A DNA stretch of 64,000 nucleotides from Paraburkholderia sediminicola (GTDB lineage Bacteria; Pseudomonadota; Gammaproteobacteria; Burkholderiales; Burkholderiaceae). Location of the stretch: the NCBI RefSeq assembly GCF_902859805.1, contig NZ_CADIKC010000008.1, positions 310,001 to 374,000 on the forward strand, read 5' to 3'. Under the pieces are notes generated by a model. It saw nothing but the letters and a program-made list of their open reading frames with translations. It ran no database searches and was not told the DNA's origin. A program made the position numbers and the translations under genes. Of this stretch, positions 24,563-33,518 are shown in pieces (positions within the stretch are counted from its first letter, which is position 1; each line of letters opens with the position of its first letter).

Positions 24563-25564
24563 ATGATGTCTATCTCGTCCATCAAGCGAACCGCCTTGAT
24601 GTTTCTGAGCGGTCAGCAACTTTTGATAGCCCATGATGCGCCTCAAAAAATCAGAAAATTGCTGTGGTATTACGACTGGGCCACTATCGGTGACTCCATT
24701 ATGGATCTGTCGCAAAGGTTCCTGATCGACCCGCGCATATCCATCGATCTATGTATGCCACACGGCCCAATGGAACTTTTCATCGGCGATGACCGGTTCC
24801 GGCGTGTAGCCCGTTCGCTGGACGATTGCGACGCGCAGTACGACATGGTGATAGTGCAAAGCTTCACCACGAAAACCATCACCAGGAAGATTCGATACCA
24901 TCCGTTCACCCCGTGGTTTTCGATCATGGGGCACCGCAAGGACGAACGTTTTTCGAGAATTCAGCTTGCGTACGAACAGATTGCGCGAGTGTTTAAATCG
25001 GAGCGTGAATCAGGCCCGATCGAACCTGTGCTGACGGTCTCGAACGGGAGTGTCCGGCGCCCCGATAGATTTATGATTGCCGTCGCGGTAGGCGGCGGCG
25101 ACACGCGACGCAGGTTTGAAAACTGGGCGACGCTCATCAAGCTGATTGCTTCAACGTGGCCTGAACAGACACTGAGCCCGCGCTTCCTTCTGCTCGGTAC
25201 TGGAAAAAGTGCGCTCAAAGCGGTAGAAGCAGTCCGTGACCAGGTGGATCACCACCATATCGATGCTCACATTGAACTGCCGAGTATTACGGCTGCAGCC
25301 GAGCTGATAAAGCAGAGTTCATTTTTCATTGGGGCGGATGGCGGCCTTATGCATATCGCTGCAGCCCTCGGGAAACCCGGTGTTGCGATCTTCTGTCAAA
25401 TCAAACCCGAGTGGCGGCTTCACTCCCAATCGAAAATACAGACTGTTTTTGCTGAGCAGGATATCAACAGCATTCCGATTGAGAGAATCGCCAGTGAAGT
25501 CACTGACTATTGTCGCGAGCTGCTGCAGGAAGTGAGGCCGGAAAAAGCGGCACGCGAAGACTGA
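24563..25564 (+). CDS. Glycosyltransferase family 9 (heptosyltransferase-like)
   Basis: This 333-residue protein shows the GT9 C-terminal signature FFIGADGGLMHIAAALGKPG followed by VAIF, as in heptosyltransferases that add sugars to LPS core. The N-terminal WYYDWATIGDSIMDL replaces the usual GxGDxL acceptor-domain motif, so it diverges from WaaC/WaaF. The true start is unclear: ATG 24563, the adjacent ATG 24566 or ATG 24599, none with a good ribosome site. The frame is open upstream into the zinc-ribbon remnant. Base composition is less GC-rich than its neighbours, hinting at transfer. Donor and acceptor unknown. Confidence 0.75.
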   Translation: MMSISSIKRTALMFLSGQQLLIAHDAPQKIRKLLWYYDWATIGDSIMDLSQRFLIDPRISIDLCMPHGPMELFIGDDRFRRVARSLDDCDAQYDMVIVQSFTTKTITRKIRYHPFTPWFSIMGHRKDERFSRIQLAYEQIARVFKSERESGPIEPVLTVSNGSVRRPDRFMIAVAVGGGDTRRRFENWATLIKLIASTWPEQTLSPRFLLLGTGKSALKAVEAVRDQVDHHHIDAHIELPSITAAAELIKQSSFFIGADGGLMHIAAALGKPGVAIFCQIKPEWRLHSQSKIQTVFAEQDINSIPIERIASEVTDYCRELLQEVRPEKAARED

Positions 25565-25582
25565 CTACATTTTCGTCTTCGC
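25554..25582. terminator. Inverted repeat between convergent GT9 and mutarotase genes
   Basis: GCGAAGAC and GTCTTCGC pair perfectly around a 13-base loop, spanning the GT9 stop and 36 bases before the opposing gene's stop. It has an internal T run but no flanking T tract; it is a likely bidirectional 3' hairpin. Confidence 0.45.
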
Positions 25583-25618
25583 AAATAGCCGCCTGGAGAA
25601 CGTCGAAACGAGCGACCA

Positions 25619-25960
25619 TCAAGGTTGTTGCGACAAATCGAAGATAAGCGCCGATTCGACCCATTTCTCACCGGGCGGAGTCCACGGCGTTGGGGTCTGA
25701 AATGTCGACATCAGATCCTGCCATTTCGTCAGCACGGGATCATTTGCTTCGGCATCCGCAAACCGTTGAGCGCTGAAGATTGCGTCATCCGTCTCCATCA
25801 TCATGCACAGCCGGGTGCCCAAACGGAAAATTTCCATGCGGGTGATACCCTGAGTGCGCAGATAATTCGCCACCTCCGGCCAGATCTCGCGATGCATGGA
25901 TTCGTACTCGGCAATCAGATCGGGGGAATCCTTGAGGTCCAGCATCAGGCAACGTCTCAT
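25619..25960 (-). CDS. L-rhamnose mutarotase family protein
   Basis: This 113-residue dimeric alpha/beta-barrel sugar epimerase fold interconverts alpha and beta anomers of L-rhamnose or L-fucose. MRRCLMLDLKDSPDLIAEY, then EYESMHREIWPEV, RMEIFRLGTRLCMMMET and the KWQDLM region match the RhaM/RhaU family. ATG 25960 has GGAGA upstream; TTG 25972 is rejected. It is the last gene of the ABC/dehydratase operon, which suggests a 6-deoxysugar or related sugar as substrate. Confidence 0.88.
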   Translation of the reverse strand: MRRCLMLDLKDSPDLIAEYESMHREIWPEVANYLRTQGITRMEIFRLGTRLCMMMETDDAIFSAQRFADAEANDPVLTKWQDLMSTFQTPTPWTPPGEKWVESALIFDLSQQP

Positions 25961-26021
25961 CAGGTTCTCCAAAGGTCGTGCGATTTGCCGCGCTTTGTGT
26001 GCCGTCGATCAGCGAGCTCTA

Positions 26022-27158
26022 TCATCTGCCTCCGGCCGCGACACGCCCGGCGGGCATACCAATCGACTTATGTACGTGCTGGCTCGCGCGAATCGCGGCC
26101 CAGTCCCAATCGATGCCAAGACCTGGCGCGTCCGGCGCGACCGCATACCCCTGCTCGATCTTCACACGCGAACCCGTGAGCGTATCGATCTGCGGAATGT
26201 ATTCGACCCACTCGGAATTCGGCACCGCTGCGCACAGGCTCACGTGCAGTTCCATCAGAAAATGCGGGCAGATCGCGATGTTCATCGCCTCGGCAAAATG
26301 AGCGATCTTCAGCCACGGCGTGATCCCACCAACGCGCGCAACGTCTGCCTGCACAATCGAACAGGCGTCTGCCTTCATATATTCGGCGAACTGCGCGGGA
26401 TGGTATATCGATTCGCCCACCGCGACCGGCACTGCCGTGGCTGCACTCAGTTGCCGATGAGCGGCAATGTTTTCAGCGGGCAGCGGCTCCTCCAGCCATC
26501 CGAGATGCAGCGGTTCGAATGCGTGCGCTCGCCGCAGCGCCTCTGAAAGCGTGAAGCCCTGGTTCGCGTCGACCATCAGCTCGAACCCCTCCCCAACGGC
26601 CTCTCGCACGGCCACAAGTCGCCGCACATCCTCAGAAAGATGTGGGCGCCCGACTTTCAGCTTCGCGCCTCGAAATCCCGATTCCTGCGCCTGCAGAGTC
26701 TGCTCAACAAGTTCGCTTTCCGAAAGATGCAGCCAGCCCCCCTCCGTCGTGTAAGTCCGTACACGCGGCTTTGCGCCGCCTGCGGCAATCCATAACGGCA
26801 GTCCGGCCACACGCGTATTGCGATCCCACAGCGCGGTATCGATTGCGGCCAGCGCGAGACTCGTAATCGCACCGACCGCGGTTGCGTGCGTGTGATAGAA
26901 CAGATGGCGCCAGATCGCTTCATATTCCGCGGGATTGCGACCGATCAGCTGCGGCGCCAGATGGTCGTGCAGCAAGGCGACGATCGACGAGCCGCCTGTG
27001 CCGATCGTGTACGTGTAGCCTGTGCCTTCGCTGCCGTCGCTGCAACGGATCGTGACCAGCACTGTTTCCTGAACGACAAACGACTGGATGGCATCCGTGC
27101 GCCGCACTTTCGGCTGAAGGTCGACCTGTCGGATTTCTACGGTTTCGATGTGGGTCAT
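26022..27158 (-). CDS. Mandelate racemase/muconate lactonizing family acid-sugar dehydratase
   Basis: This 378-residue enolase-superfamily enzyme has the KLKVG motif, metal ligands in MVDANQG, WLEEPLP and VGESIYHP, and the Asp-His dyad of the mandelate racemase subgroup (ADVARVGGITPWLK and CPHFLMELH). The latter is close to galactarate/talarate-type dehydratases, so dehydration of an acid sugar to a 2-keto-3-deoxy product is likely. ATG 27158, with AAAGGAT, is chosen over 27185. It starts 7 bases after the permease stop. Exact substrate unknown. Confidence 0.85.
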   Translation of the reverse strand: MTHIETVEIRQVDLQPKVRRTDAIQSFVVQETVLVTIRCSDGSEGTGYTYTIGTGGSSIVALLHDHLAPQLIGRNPAEYEAIWRHLFYHTHATAVGAITSLALAAIDTALWDRNTRVAGLPLWIAAGGAKPRVRTYTTEGGWLHLSESELVEQTLQAQESGFRGAKLKVGRPHLSEDVRRLVAVREAVGEGFELMVDANQGFTLSEALRRAHAFEPLHLGWLEEPLPAENIAAHRQLSAATAVPVAVGESIYHPAQFAEYMKADACSIVQADVARVGGITPWLKIAHFAEAMNIAICPHFLMELHVSLCAAVPNSEWVEYIPQIDTLTGSRVKIEQGYAVAPDAPGLGIDWDWAAIRASQHVHKSIGMPAGRVAAGGR

Positions 27159-27165
27159 GGTTGTT

Positions 27166-28059
27166 CTATCCTTTGACGCCGCCAAGCGTGAGACCTGCGA
27201 TCAGGTGCTTCTGAACGATGAATGTGAGGATGATGGCCGGAATGATGATGACAACGGCCATCGTGCACATGCCCGCCCAGTCCACCGTGAACTGCGCTGT
27301 AAAGTCCATCAAGCCGACGGGCAGGGTTTTGGTATCGGGGCTGCGGCACAGTTGCGACGCCAGGGCGAACTCGTTCCAGCTGGTCAGAAACGCAAAGATC
27401 GCCGCCGACGCCACGCCCGAGCGGGCAAGCGGCAGCTCGATATGCCAGAACGCCTGCCAGCGGCTGCAGCCGTCGATCTGAGCGGCCTCGGCGAGTTCTG
27501 CCGGCACTTCGCGGAAGAACCCGTCGATCAGCCAGACCGTAAACGGCACGTTCATCGCGAGGTAGACGATGATCACGCCGATATGCGTGTCGAGCAGACC
27601 TGTCCACGCCCACAACATGAAAATCGGCAGCGAGAGCGCGATGCCCGGAATCGCACGCGTGAGCATCAGCACCACGAACAACAGCTTCTTGTGACGGAAC
27701 TCGAAGCGCGCGAACGCATAGCCGCCGGCCACCCCGATCACGATCGCAGCAATCGTGCTCGCCAGAGAAATCACCACCGAATTCACGAAGTACTGACGGA
27801 TCGGCAGCGACGCCATTCCGCCAAAGCCGAACACATTGCGGAAGTTATCGAGCGTGTAGCTGCCTGCATCCAGCAGCGGCTGGTTCGACAGGATCGCGAC
27901 ATTCGAGCGGAACGCGTTGAGGATGACCCAAAGACCGGGCAGGCAGATGACCGCCATGACCAGGAAGACCGCGAGCCACAACGCTCCCCGTTTCACCGGT
28001 GCTCGCAGCGAATCGAATGTGGACACGCGATTGGGCGCGCGATTGAATGTAGTACCCAT
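27166..28059 (-). CDS. Carbohydrate ABC transporter permease (MalG type)
   Basis: This 297-residue inner-membrane permease has six predicted helices and the EAA loop (ELAEAAQIDGCSRWQAFWHI then ELPLARSG) that docks to the ATPase. ATG 28059 begins 4 bases beyond the stop of the preceding permease; the longer reading from 28167 overlaps that gene. It pairs with the permease at 28064. Confidence 0.9.
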   Translation of the reverse strand: MGTTFNRAPNRVSTFDSLRAPVKRGALWLAVFLVMAVICLPGLWVILNAFRSNVAILSNQPLLDAGSYTLDNFRNVFGFGGMASLPIRQYFVNSVVISLASTIAAIVIGVAGGYAFARFEFRHKKLLFVVLMLTRAIPGIALSLPIFMLWAWTGLLDTHIGVIIVYLAMNVPFTVWLIDGFFREVPAELAEAAQIDGCSRWQAFWHIELPLARSGVASAAIFAFLTSWNEFALASQLCRSPDTKTLPVGLMDFTAQFTVDWAGMCTMAVVIIIPAIILTFIVQKHLIAGLTLGGVKG

Positions 28060-28063
28060 GATG

Positions 28064-29074
28064 TCAGGCCGGCCCCATGTGTTTGCGCGCCGCATTGAGC
28101 TTGCGGAAAAAATACAACGTGAACAGCACCGATACGAGCACGGACACGTAGCCGATGGCGTTCGCATAACCCATGCGCGAATCGTCGTAGGCGATGCGGC
28201 CCACCATCGTCCAGAGCAGTTCGGTACGGCCGCCAGGACCGCCGTTGGTCATGATGCGCACGATGTCGTAGGCCCGGCCAACGTCCAGCGACCGGATCGT
28301 CATCGCGATATAGATGAAGGGCATCAGGTAAGGCAGCGTCACGTAACGGAACGTTTGCCACGGCGTGCAGCCGTCGACTTTGGACGCTTCGATCGGATCC
28401 TTCGGCAACGCCATCAGGCCGGCGAGCAGAATGACCGCGAACACCGGCGTCGAATTCCACACCTCCGCCACGATCAGCGAAGCAAGCGCCGATTGCGAGT
28501 CGACCAGAAACGGAATCGTGGTCTTCAGTCCGAATACGGTTTGCAGGACATGGTTGACGACGCCCGTGCTGTCGTTAAGCATGAACTTGAACTGAAAACC
28601 GACGAGCACCGGCGAAAACATCATCGGGAACATCATGATGGTGCGCAGCGCGCGCTGGCCTTTCACAATCTGGTTGAGCAGCAACGCAATGCCGAGACCC
28701 AGAAATAGTTCCAGATTCAATGCAATCGTCAGGAACAGCACGGTGCGACCGAACGCGGCCCAGAAATCCCCATTCGCAAACGCGCGCATGTAGTTTCGCA
28801 GGCCGACAACGTTCCAGATCGTGTCCGGGTCGATGAGCCGGTAGGCGGTAAAACTCGTGTAGAGCGAGAAAAGAAGCGGCAGCACAACGACGATCGCCAC
28901 CGAAAAAAACGCCGGCAGCAACAGCCTTAACGGAACCGTCAGGCTCTCATTCAGGGCCGGCCCGGAAGATTGTGCGGCAGGCGAATAGCGGATGTTGAAT
29001 CGCATATTGGAGCGCGTAATGATGCGGGGAAACGGATCGACTGCATGGCCCGGCGAGTGGGCCACGCCATGCAT
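28064..29074 (-). CDS. Carbohydrate ABC transporter permease (MalF type)
   Basis: This permease of up to 336 residues has six helices, beginning LRLLLPAFFSVAIVVVL, and an EAA loop (DPIEASKVDGCTPWQTFRYV, TLPYL). ATG 29074 lies 4 bases after the binding-protein stop; ATG 29005 (MRFNIRYS) would give 313 residues and is equally possible, since neither has a clear ribosome site. It forms the channel with the MalG-type subunit. Confidence 0.9.
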   Translation of the reverse strand: MHGVAHSPGHAVDPFPRIITRSNMRFNIRYSPAAQSSGPALNESLTVPLRLLLPAFFSVAIVVVLPLLFSLYTSFTAYRLIDPDTIWNVVGLRNYMRAFANGDFWAAFGRTVLFLTIALNLELFLGLGIALLLNQIVKGQRALRTIMMFPMMFSPVLVGFQFKFMLNDSTGVVNHVLQTVFGLKTTIPFLVDSQSALASLIVAEVWNSTPVFAVILLAGLMALPKDPIEASKVDGCTPWQTFRYVTLPYLMPFIYIAMTIRSLDVGRAYDIVRIMTNGGPGGRTELLWTMVGRIAYDDSRMGYANAIGYVSVLVSVLFTLYFFRKLNAARKHMGPA

Positions 29075-29078
29075 ATCG

Positions 29079-30401
29079 TTAGTTGGACGCGTCCTGCATG
29101 ATGTCGGAGACTTTTTTCGCCGCGTCGTCCAGCGCCTGCTGGGACGATTTGTCGCCGATCAGTGCCTTCTGCAGTTCCGGCCACAGCGCATTGGATATCT
29201 CGTCCCATTGCTGGATCCGCGGAGGCGTAAAGGCATCCTGCTGAGCCGCCGTGCTGAACACGGAGATCGCATGCGCCATATACGCATCCTGTTTTGCCTC
29301 GAACTCCTTCACGACCGCCTGCTGCGCGTCGACCCGAGACGGGATCGTGCCGAGCCGCGCCTCCACCATCTGCGAATCGAAGCTCGTCAGGAACTGGATG
29401 AAGCTCGCCGCGACTTCCGGACGGTCACAGGTCTTCGTGATCGAGAAGCTATGCGAACCCGACCAGCCCGGCCGCTTGTTGGCAATGCCGAGCGGCGCCG
29501 GCACCACGCCGACGTTGCCAGCCAGTTTGGAAGTCTTCGGATCGTTGTAGAACGAAGCGAAGCCGGGCCAGTCAAGATCCAGTGCAACTTTGCCTGCAGC
29601 AAAGTTGTTGCCGAGGTCGTCCCACACATAGCTCGGCACCCCCTTGGGTACGGCGCCCGCCTTGTATAGATCCACGAACCAGTTCAGTGTCTTGACGCCG
29701 ACCGGCGAGTTGAACGCAGGACGGTTTTTCCCATCCAGCAACTGCCCGCCATTGGCGATCAGCAGCGAATAGAACGTACCTGTAATTGCTTCATCCTTGC
29801 CGGGAAATTGCGTGCCGTAGAAGTTCGGCGCTTTGGTGAAGAACTTCGCCTGCTGTGTGAATTCCGCGTAGTTCTTCGGCGGCGCCAGCGGCTCGCCAAA
29901 CTGCTTGTGATAGGCGCTCTGGTTAGCCGGATCGGCGTAGGCCGCCTTGTTGTAGTAGAGCGCTTCAATGTCGACCGAGCGCGGAATCTGCACCAGATGT
30001 CCCTTAATTTCGGACTGCTTGAGCAGACTCGGCGAGAACGCCGCCAGGTAACTGGCGGGAAACAGGCCCTTCAGATCACGGAAAATCGGGTACTGCGCCG
30101 AGAAGTTCGTGTGATTGGACGACACGCAATAGTCGACATGACCCGATGCGATGTCCTGTTTCAGCTCACGATCGAGCTCGAAATGGCTCTTGCGCGATAC
30201 GATCTCGACTTTCGCACCCGTCTGTTTTTCCCACAGCGGAATGCGCGTGTAGAGCGCCTCGTACTGCACGCCGCCGATCAGTTTGACCCGCAGCGTGTAG
30301 CCTTTGTATTCACCGTCGGCATGTGCAAGGCCCGAAGCGACGACACCCGCGAGCGCACATACCGAAGCTGCGAGCCTGAGCAGGGTTTTATAACGCATCA
30401 T
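29079..30401 (-). CDS. Extracellular sugar-binding protein of ABC transporter
   Basis: This 440-residue family 1 solute-binding protein is periplasmic. A double ATG (30401, 30398) follows AAAGGAGGAGAC and gives a signal peptide ending near residue 27 (VVASGLAHA-DGEYKG). The longer frame to 30584 overlaps the ATPase gene and lacks a signal. The body has typical SBP patterns such as VDYCVSSNHT, YNKAAY and ALDLDWPGFAS. It delivers the sugar to the two permeases downstream. Confidence 0.9.
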   Translation of the reverse strand: MMRYKTLLRLAASVCALAGVVASGLAHADGEYKGYTLRVKLIGGVQYEALYTRIPLWEKQTGAKVEIVSRKSHFELDRELKQDIASGHVDYCVSSNHTNFSAQYPIFRDLKGLFPASYLAAFSPSLLKQSEIKGHLVQIPRSVDIEALYYNKAAYADPANQSAYHKQFGEPLAPPKNYAEFTQQAKFFTKAPNFYGTQFPGKDEAITGTFYSLLIANGGQLLDGKNRPAFNSPVGVKTLNWFVDLYKAGAVPKGVPSYVWDDLGNNFAAGKVALDLDWPGFASFYNDPKTSKLAGNVGVVPAPLGIANKRPGWSGSHSFSITKTCDRPEVAASFIQFLTSFDSQMVEARLGTIPSRVDAQQAVVKEFEAKQDAYMAHAISVFSTAAQQDAFTPPRIQQWDEISNALWPELQKALIGDKSSQQALDDAAKKVSDIMQDASN

Positions 30402-30495
30402 TGTCTCCTCCTTTATGGATTCCGCCGTGGGCCGCGCGACTTGCCGGCGGCACTGTGCAAATGCGAGCCCGCAGCGGTTTGGCTCGCGAACCTGT

Positions 30496-31560
30496 TTAGC
30501 GCAGCCGTCGCCCGCTGCTGCGGTCGAACACGAGTACCTTGGCGGGGTCCGCCAGCAGCGCGATGGTAGTGCCGGCACGGACATCGGTACGGCCGGTCAG
30601 CATCACGCAACAGGGCTGGCCGGTGACCGTGCCGAACAATTCAGTCGCTGCACCGGTCGGCTCGACCACTTCGAGCGCGAACGGCATACCGTCAGCGCCC
30701 GCAAGGCTCAGATGCTCGGGACGCACGCCGTACGTCACCTGCTGTCCATTCGTGGCATTGACGAGCGGCGCCGGCAATGCGAGCCCGCCGACCCGCACGC
30801 ATGCACCATCCCCCTGCCGTTCGTATGTACCCGCGAAGAAGTTCATCGCAGGCGAGCCGATGAATCCTGCTACGAAGAGATTGTCGGGATCGTCATATAA
30901 CGCCAGCGGCGTGCCGATCTGTTCGATCACGCCACCGTTGAGCACGACGATGCGGTCTGCCATCGTCATCGCCTCGATCTGGTCGTGAGTCACATAGACA
31001 GTCGTGGCACGCAAACGCTGGTGCAGCGCCTTGATCTCCGCGCGCATCTGCACGCGGAGCCTCGCATCGAGATTCGAGAGCGGCTCGTCGAACAGGAACA
31101 CCTTCGGGTCGCGCACGATCGCGCGACCCATCGCCACCCGCTGCCGCTGGCCGCCCGACAGATGGCGGGGATGACGATCCAGCAGATCCTGCAGACCCAG
31201 CATCGTCGCTGCCTTTTGCGCCCGCGAGGCAATCTCCTGCGGATCGCGATTGCGCAGCTTGAGCGCGAACGTCAGGTTTTCGAGCACGGTCATGTGCGGA
31301 TAGAGCGCGTAGTTCTGGAAAACCATCGCGATATCGCGATCGCGCGGCGGCCGCGTATTGACGACCTCGCCGTCTATCACGATGCGCCCGTGGCTGACGC
31401 TCTCAAGGCCCGCCAGCGCACGCAGCAGTGTGGATTTCCCACATCCGCTCGGCCCGACCAGTACGAGAAACTCCCCGTCCGGAACCTGCAGGTCGATCTG
31501 CTTCAACACCTCCTGTTCACCAAACGATTTCCTGACCTGCTCGAATGCTACGGCTGCCAT
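30496..31560 (-). CDS. Carbohydrate ABC transporter ATP-binding protein (MalK/UgpC type)
   Basis: This 354-residue ATPase has Walker [11 protein letters not shown]-loop [11 protein letters not shown], signature [14 protein letters not shown], Walker [17 protein letters not shown] and H-loop [10 protein letters not shown], then an OB-fold regulatory domain (TOBE) at the C-terminus ([12 protein letters not shown]). It is the first gene of the leftward operon and faces the IclR gene across 228 bases. Confidence 0.95.
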   Translation of the reverse strand: MAAVAFEQVRKSFGEQEVLKQIDLQVPDGEFLVLVGPSGCGKSTLLRALAGLESVSHGRIVIDGEVVNTRPPRDRDIAMVFQNYALYPHMTVLENLTFALKLRNRDPQEIASRAQKAATMLGLQDLLDRHPRHLSGGQRQRVAMGRAIVRDPKVFLFDEPLSNLDARLRVQMRAEIKALHQRLRATTVYVTHDQIEAMTMADRIVVLNGGVIEQIGTPLALYDDPDNLFVAGFIGSPAMNFFAGTYERQGDGACVRVGGLALPAPLVNATNGQQVTYGVRPEHLSLAGADGMPFALEVVEPTGAATELFGTVTGQPCCVMLTGRTDVRAGTTIALLADPAKVLVFDRSSGRRLR

Positions 31561-31643
31561 CCGCCCTCCTTTCCGGGTGATTCAGTAACCGGCAGTTGAG
31601 CGCAGCTGACCACTCTCGCCGTACGCCTGAGGAAATTGTATAT

Positions 31644-31660
31644 ATGAAACGATATTTTAT
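31644..31660. promoter_or_regulatory. Candidate IclR operator in the divergent intergenic region
   Basis: The 17-base imperfect palindrome ATGAAACGATATTTTAT lies in a marked A/T-rich tract between the ABC operon and the IclR gene. It resembles operators of sugar-acid IclR regulators (GAAAC half-site). It could control both directions. Confidence 0.45.
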
Positions 31661-31788
31661 TGATAAAAATTAGTAGGTGTTTTCCCCGTCCGTCGAACGG
31701 GTCGTTTCACGCTCATACAACCTTCAGTCGCCCTACAATCCGTCTGGTTATCATGTGCGCCATTTCATCTGCGATTTCAGGAGGGAAC

Positions 31789-32604
31789 TTGAACGCCAAC
31801 GCACCGCGCTATTCGGCACCTGCACTGGAAAAGGGTCTGGACATCATCGAACTGCTGGCCGACCACGCGGAGGGTTTGTCTCTTGCGGAACTCGCAAAAG
31901 AGCTCGGCCGCAGCACCGCCGAAATATTCCGGATGGTCGTGACGCTGGAAACGCGCGGCTACCTGGGCACCGTCGGCGACCGGTATGTTCTATCGCTGCT
32001 GCTCTTCCAGCTGGCGCACCGGCATCAGCCCGTGCGCTCGCTAGTATCGAGCGCGCTACCGCTGATGACACAGCTCGCCAAAGATGCCTGCCAGTCGTTT
32101 CATCTGTGCGTGTATCAGAAGGGACGCGTGCTGATCGTCGCCGGCGTTGAAAGTCCGGAACGTTGGGGCTTTGCGTTGAAGGTCGGCACGTTGATAGGGC
32201 TCACCGATACTGCGTCGGGACAAGTACTGCTTGCCTTCCAGGAAGAACCGCAACGCCTCGAGATGTTCGAACTGCACGTTCCGGTGGATGGCGAACGAGC
32301 CATGGACCCACAACAGCTTGCGAAGGACCTTTCGCAGATCCGCAAACACGGCCACGCACGTATGTCGAGCCGGCAGGTCAAGGGGGTGAAGAATCTGGCC
32401 TACCCCGTGTTCGGCCGGGACGGTCACGCCATTGCGGCACTGACTACCCCTTACATCGAGCGAATCGACGACGCGCCCGTGCCGTCGATGGCCGAAGTCG
32501 GCGACATGATGGAACGGGCAGCGCAAACGCTCACGTCATTGATGGGTTTCAACGTCTATTGGGATTCGGCTTCACAGCCCACCCAGCGGCCCGATCGCCG
32601 GTGA
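31789..32604 (+). CDS. IclR-family transcriptional regulator
   Basis: This 271-residue regulator has an N-terminal winged HTH (SLAELAKELGRSTAEIFRMV) and the IclR effector domain (GRVLIVAGVESPERWGFAL, then GLTDTASGQVLLAF). I choose TTG 31789, because AGGAGGG stands just before it and the product has normal IclR length; ATG 31753 or 31660 would add an unusual leader. It is divergent from the sugar-acid ABC operon and probably represses it until the sugar acid binds. Confidence 0.85.
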   Translation: MNANAPRYSAPALEKGLDIIELLADHAEGLSLAELAKELGRSTAEIFRMVVTLETRGYLGTVGDRYVLSLLLFQLAHRHQPVRSLVSSALPLMTQLAKDACQSFHLCVYQKGRVLIVAGVESPERWGFALKVGTLIGLTDTASGQVLLAFQEEPQRLEMFELHVPVDGERAMDPQQLAKDLSQIRKHGHARMSSRQVKGVKNLAYPVFGRDGHAIAALTTPYIERIDDAPVPSMAEVGDMMERAAQTLTSLMGFNVYWDSASQPTQRPDRR

Positions 32605-32640
32605 AACTGAAGGTAGCCGGCCAGAAGGTCAGACTGACTC

Positions 32641-32703
32641 GACGGTATTGGAGAAGGCCATCCAGGGAGGAAATGTCGATACCGTTACGGATACCGACAT
32701 TTC
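32641..32703 (-). repeat. 63-bp dispersed repeat, copy X (possible IS remnant)
   Basis: Aligned without gaps to 35624-35686, it matches at 51 of 63 positions. It holds an internal inverted arrangement (TGTCGATACCGT / ACGGATACCGACA). On the minus strand it reads GIDISSLDGLLQYR, comparable to GIDTSSSDCLVRYR of the second copy. Confidence 0.6.
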
Positions 32704-32804
32704 TATTGTGAGAAGTGGCTCGCCACCAGTCCCTTCTGCCGGCGAAGCACGGAACGCTCGGGCGAAAGCGTGTCAGCTCGGGTTCACGCCAGATGCGCCA
32801 TCTG

Positions 32805-33302
32805 CTATCTGATTGAGTCGTCTCGAACCCCTGCTGGCAGCGCTTGCGGCAAATACACGCGGCCGGCAAATGCCCCTCCATGGTTATCGATCTCGATGAC
32901 CAGACCGCTCTGCTCGACTCTCATGGAGTCGACGCCGGCGTTTGCCCCTGTCTGTGCGGTGGCAAGTGCCAACCGATAATTCGGAAAGTAAGGTCCCAGA
33001 AGTACGTCGAGTGGCGCCACCTGGGGGCCGTTCCACGCCACCGCAAATACGGTCCCCGCTTGGGCGACATATTCTCTCGCGACTGTTCCTGTAGTGAAAG
33101 CTGTCTCATTGACTGAGAACGGCACGTTAGATGTATTTGCGTATTTGCAAAACGTTTTCGTGTGACTTGAATTGCCTGGTTGCCATGTGGGTGCGCTACC
33201 GAGTTCCGCTTTGCATGACGAAGCGACTATCAGACCCATGAGACCAACGAAGACGTACGCTGTACGTGTGCCGGGTGAGACAGATCCTCTGGAGATCCAC
33301 AA
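32805..33302 (-). CDS. DUF2844-family exported protein
   Basis: This is a small protein of unknown function typical of Burkholderia. The C-terminal part TGTVAREYVAQAGTVFAVAWNG, here split as REYVAQAGTVFAVAWNGP, DVLLGPYFPNYR and GRVYLPQALPAGV, fits DUF2844. A hydrophobic segment AYVFVGLMGLIVASSCKA looks like a signal peptide, but its start is unclear: TTG 33302 gives 165 residues, ATG 33239 would cut the signal, and neither has a ribosome site. The DUF3443 partner often seen beside it is absent. Confidence 0.6.
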   Translation of the reverse strand: MWISRGSVSPGTRTAYVFVGLMGLIVASSCKAELGSAPTWQPGNSSHTKTFCKYANTSNVPFSVNETAFTTGTVAREYVAQAGTVFAVAWNGPQVAPLDVLLGPYFPNYRLALATAQTGANAGVDSMRVEQSGLVIEIDNHGGAFAGRVYLPQALPAGVRDDSIR

Positions 33303-33518
33303 TTCGGGAAGTTTCACCAACGGCCCGGCGGGCACGTTAAATCGGAACTTGCGGGAAGCCGGCGCGCTTCGCCAGAGCATTCTATGGTTGGCTGTCACCT
33401 TGCTCCTTCAGTCTGGTCAGAAGAGTGTTGATAAGAGAAACCTTGTTGCTGTCGAGCAAGATAGGCATCCTGAATTTGTCCGAAAGTTAGCGGGCGACAC
33501 TCGTATTCTTCGTTTTCA

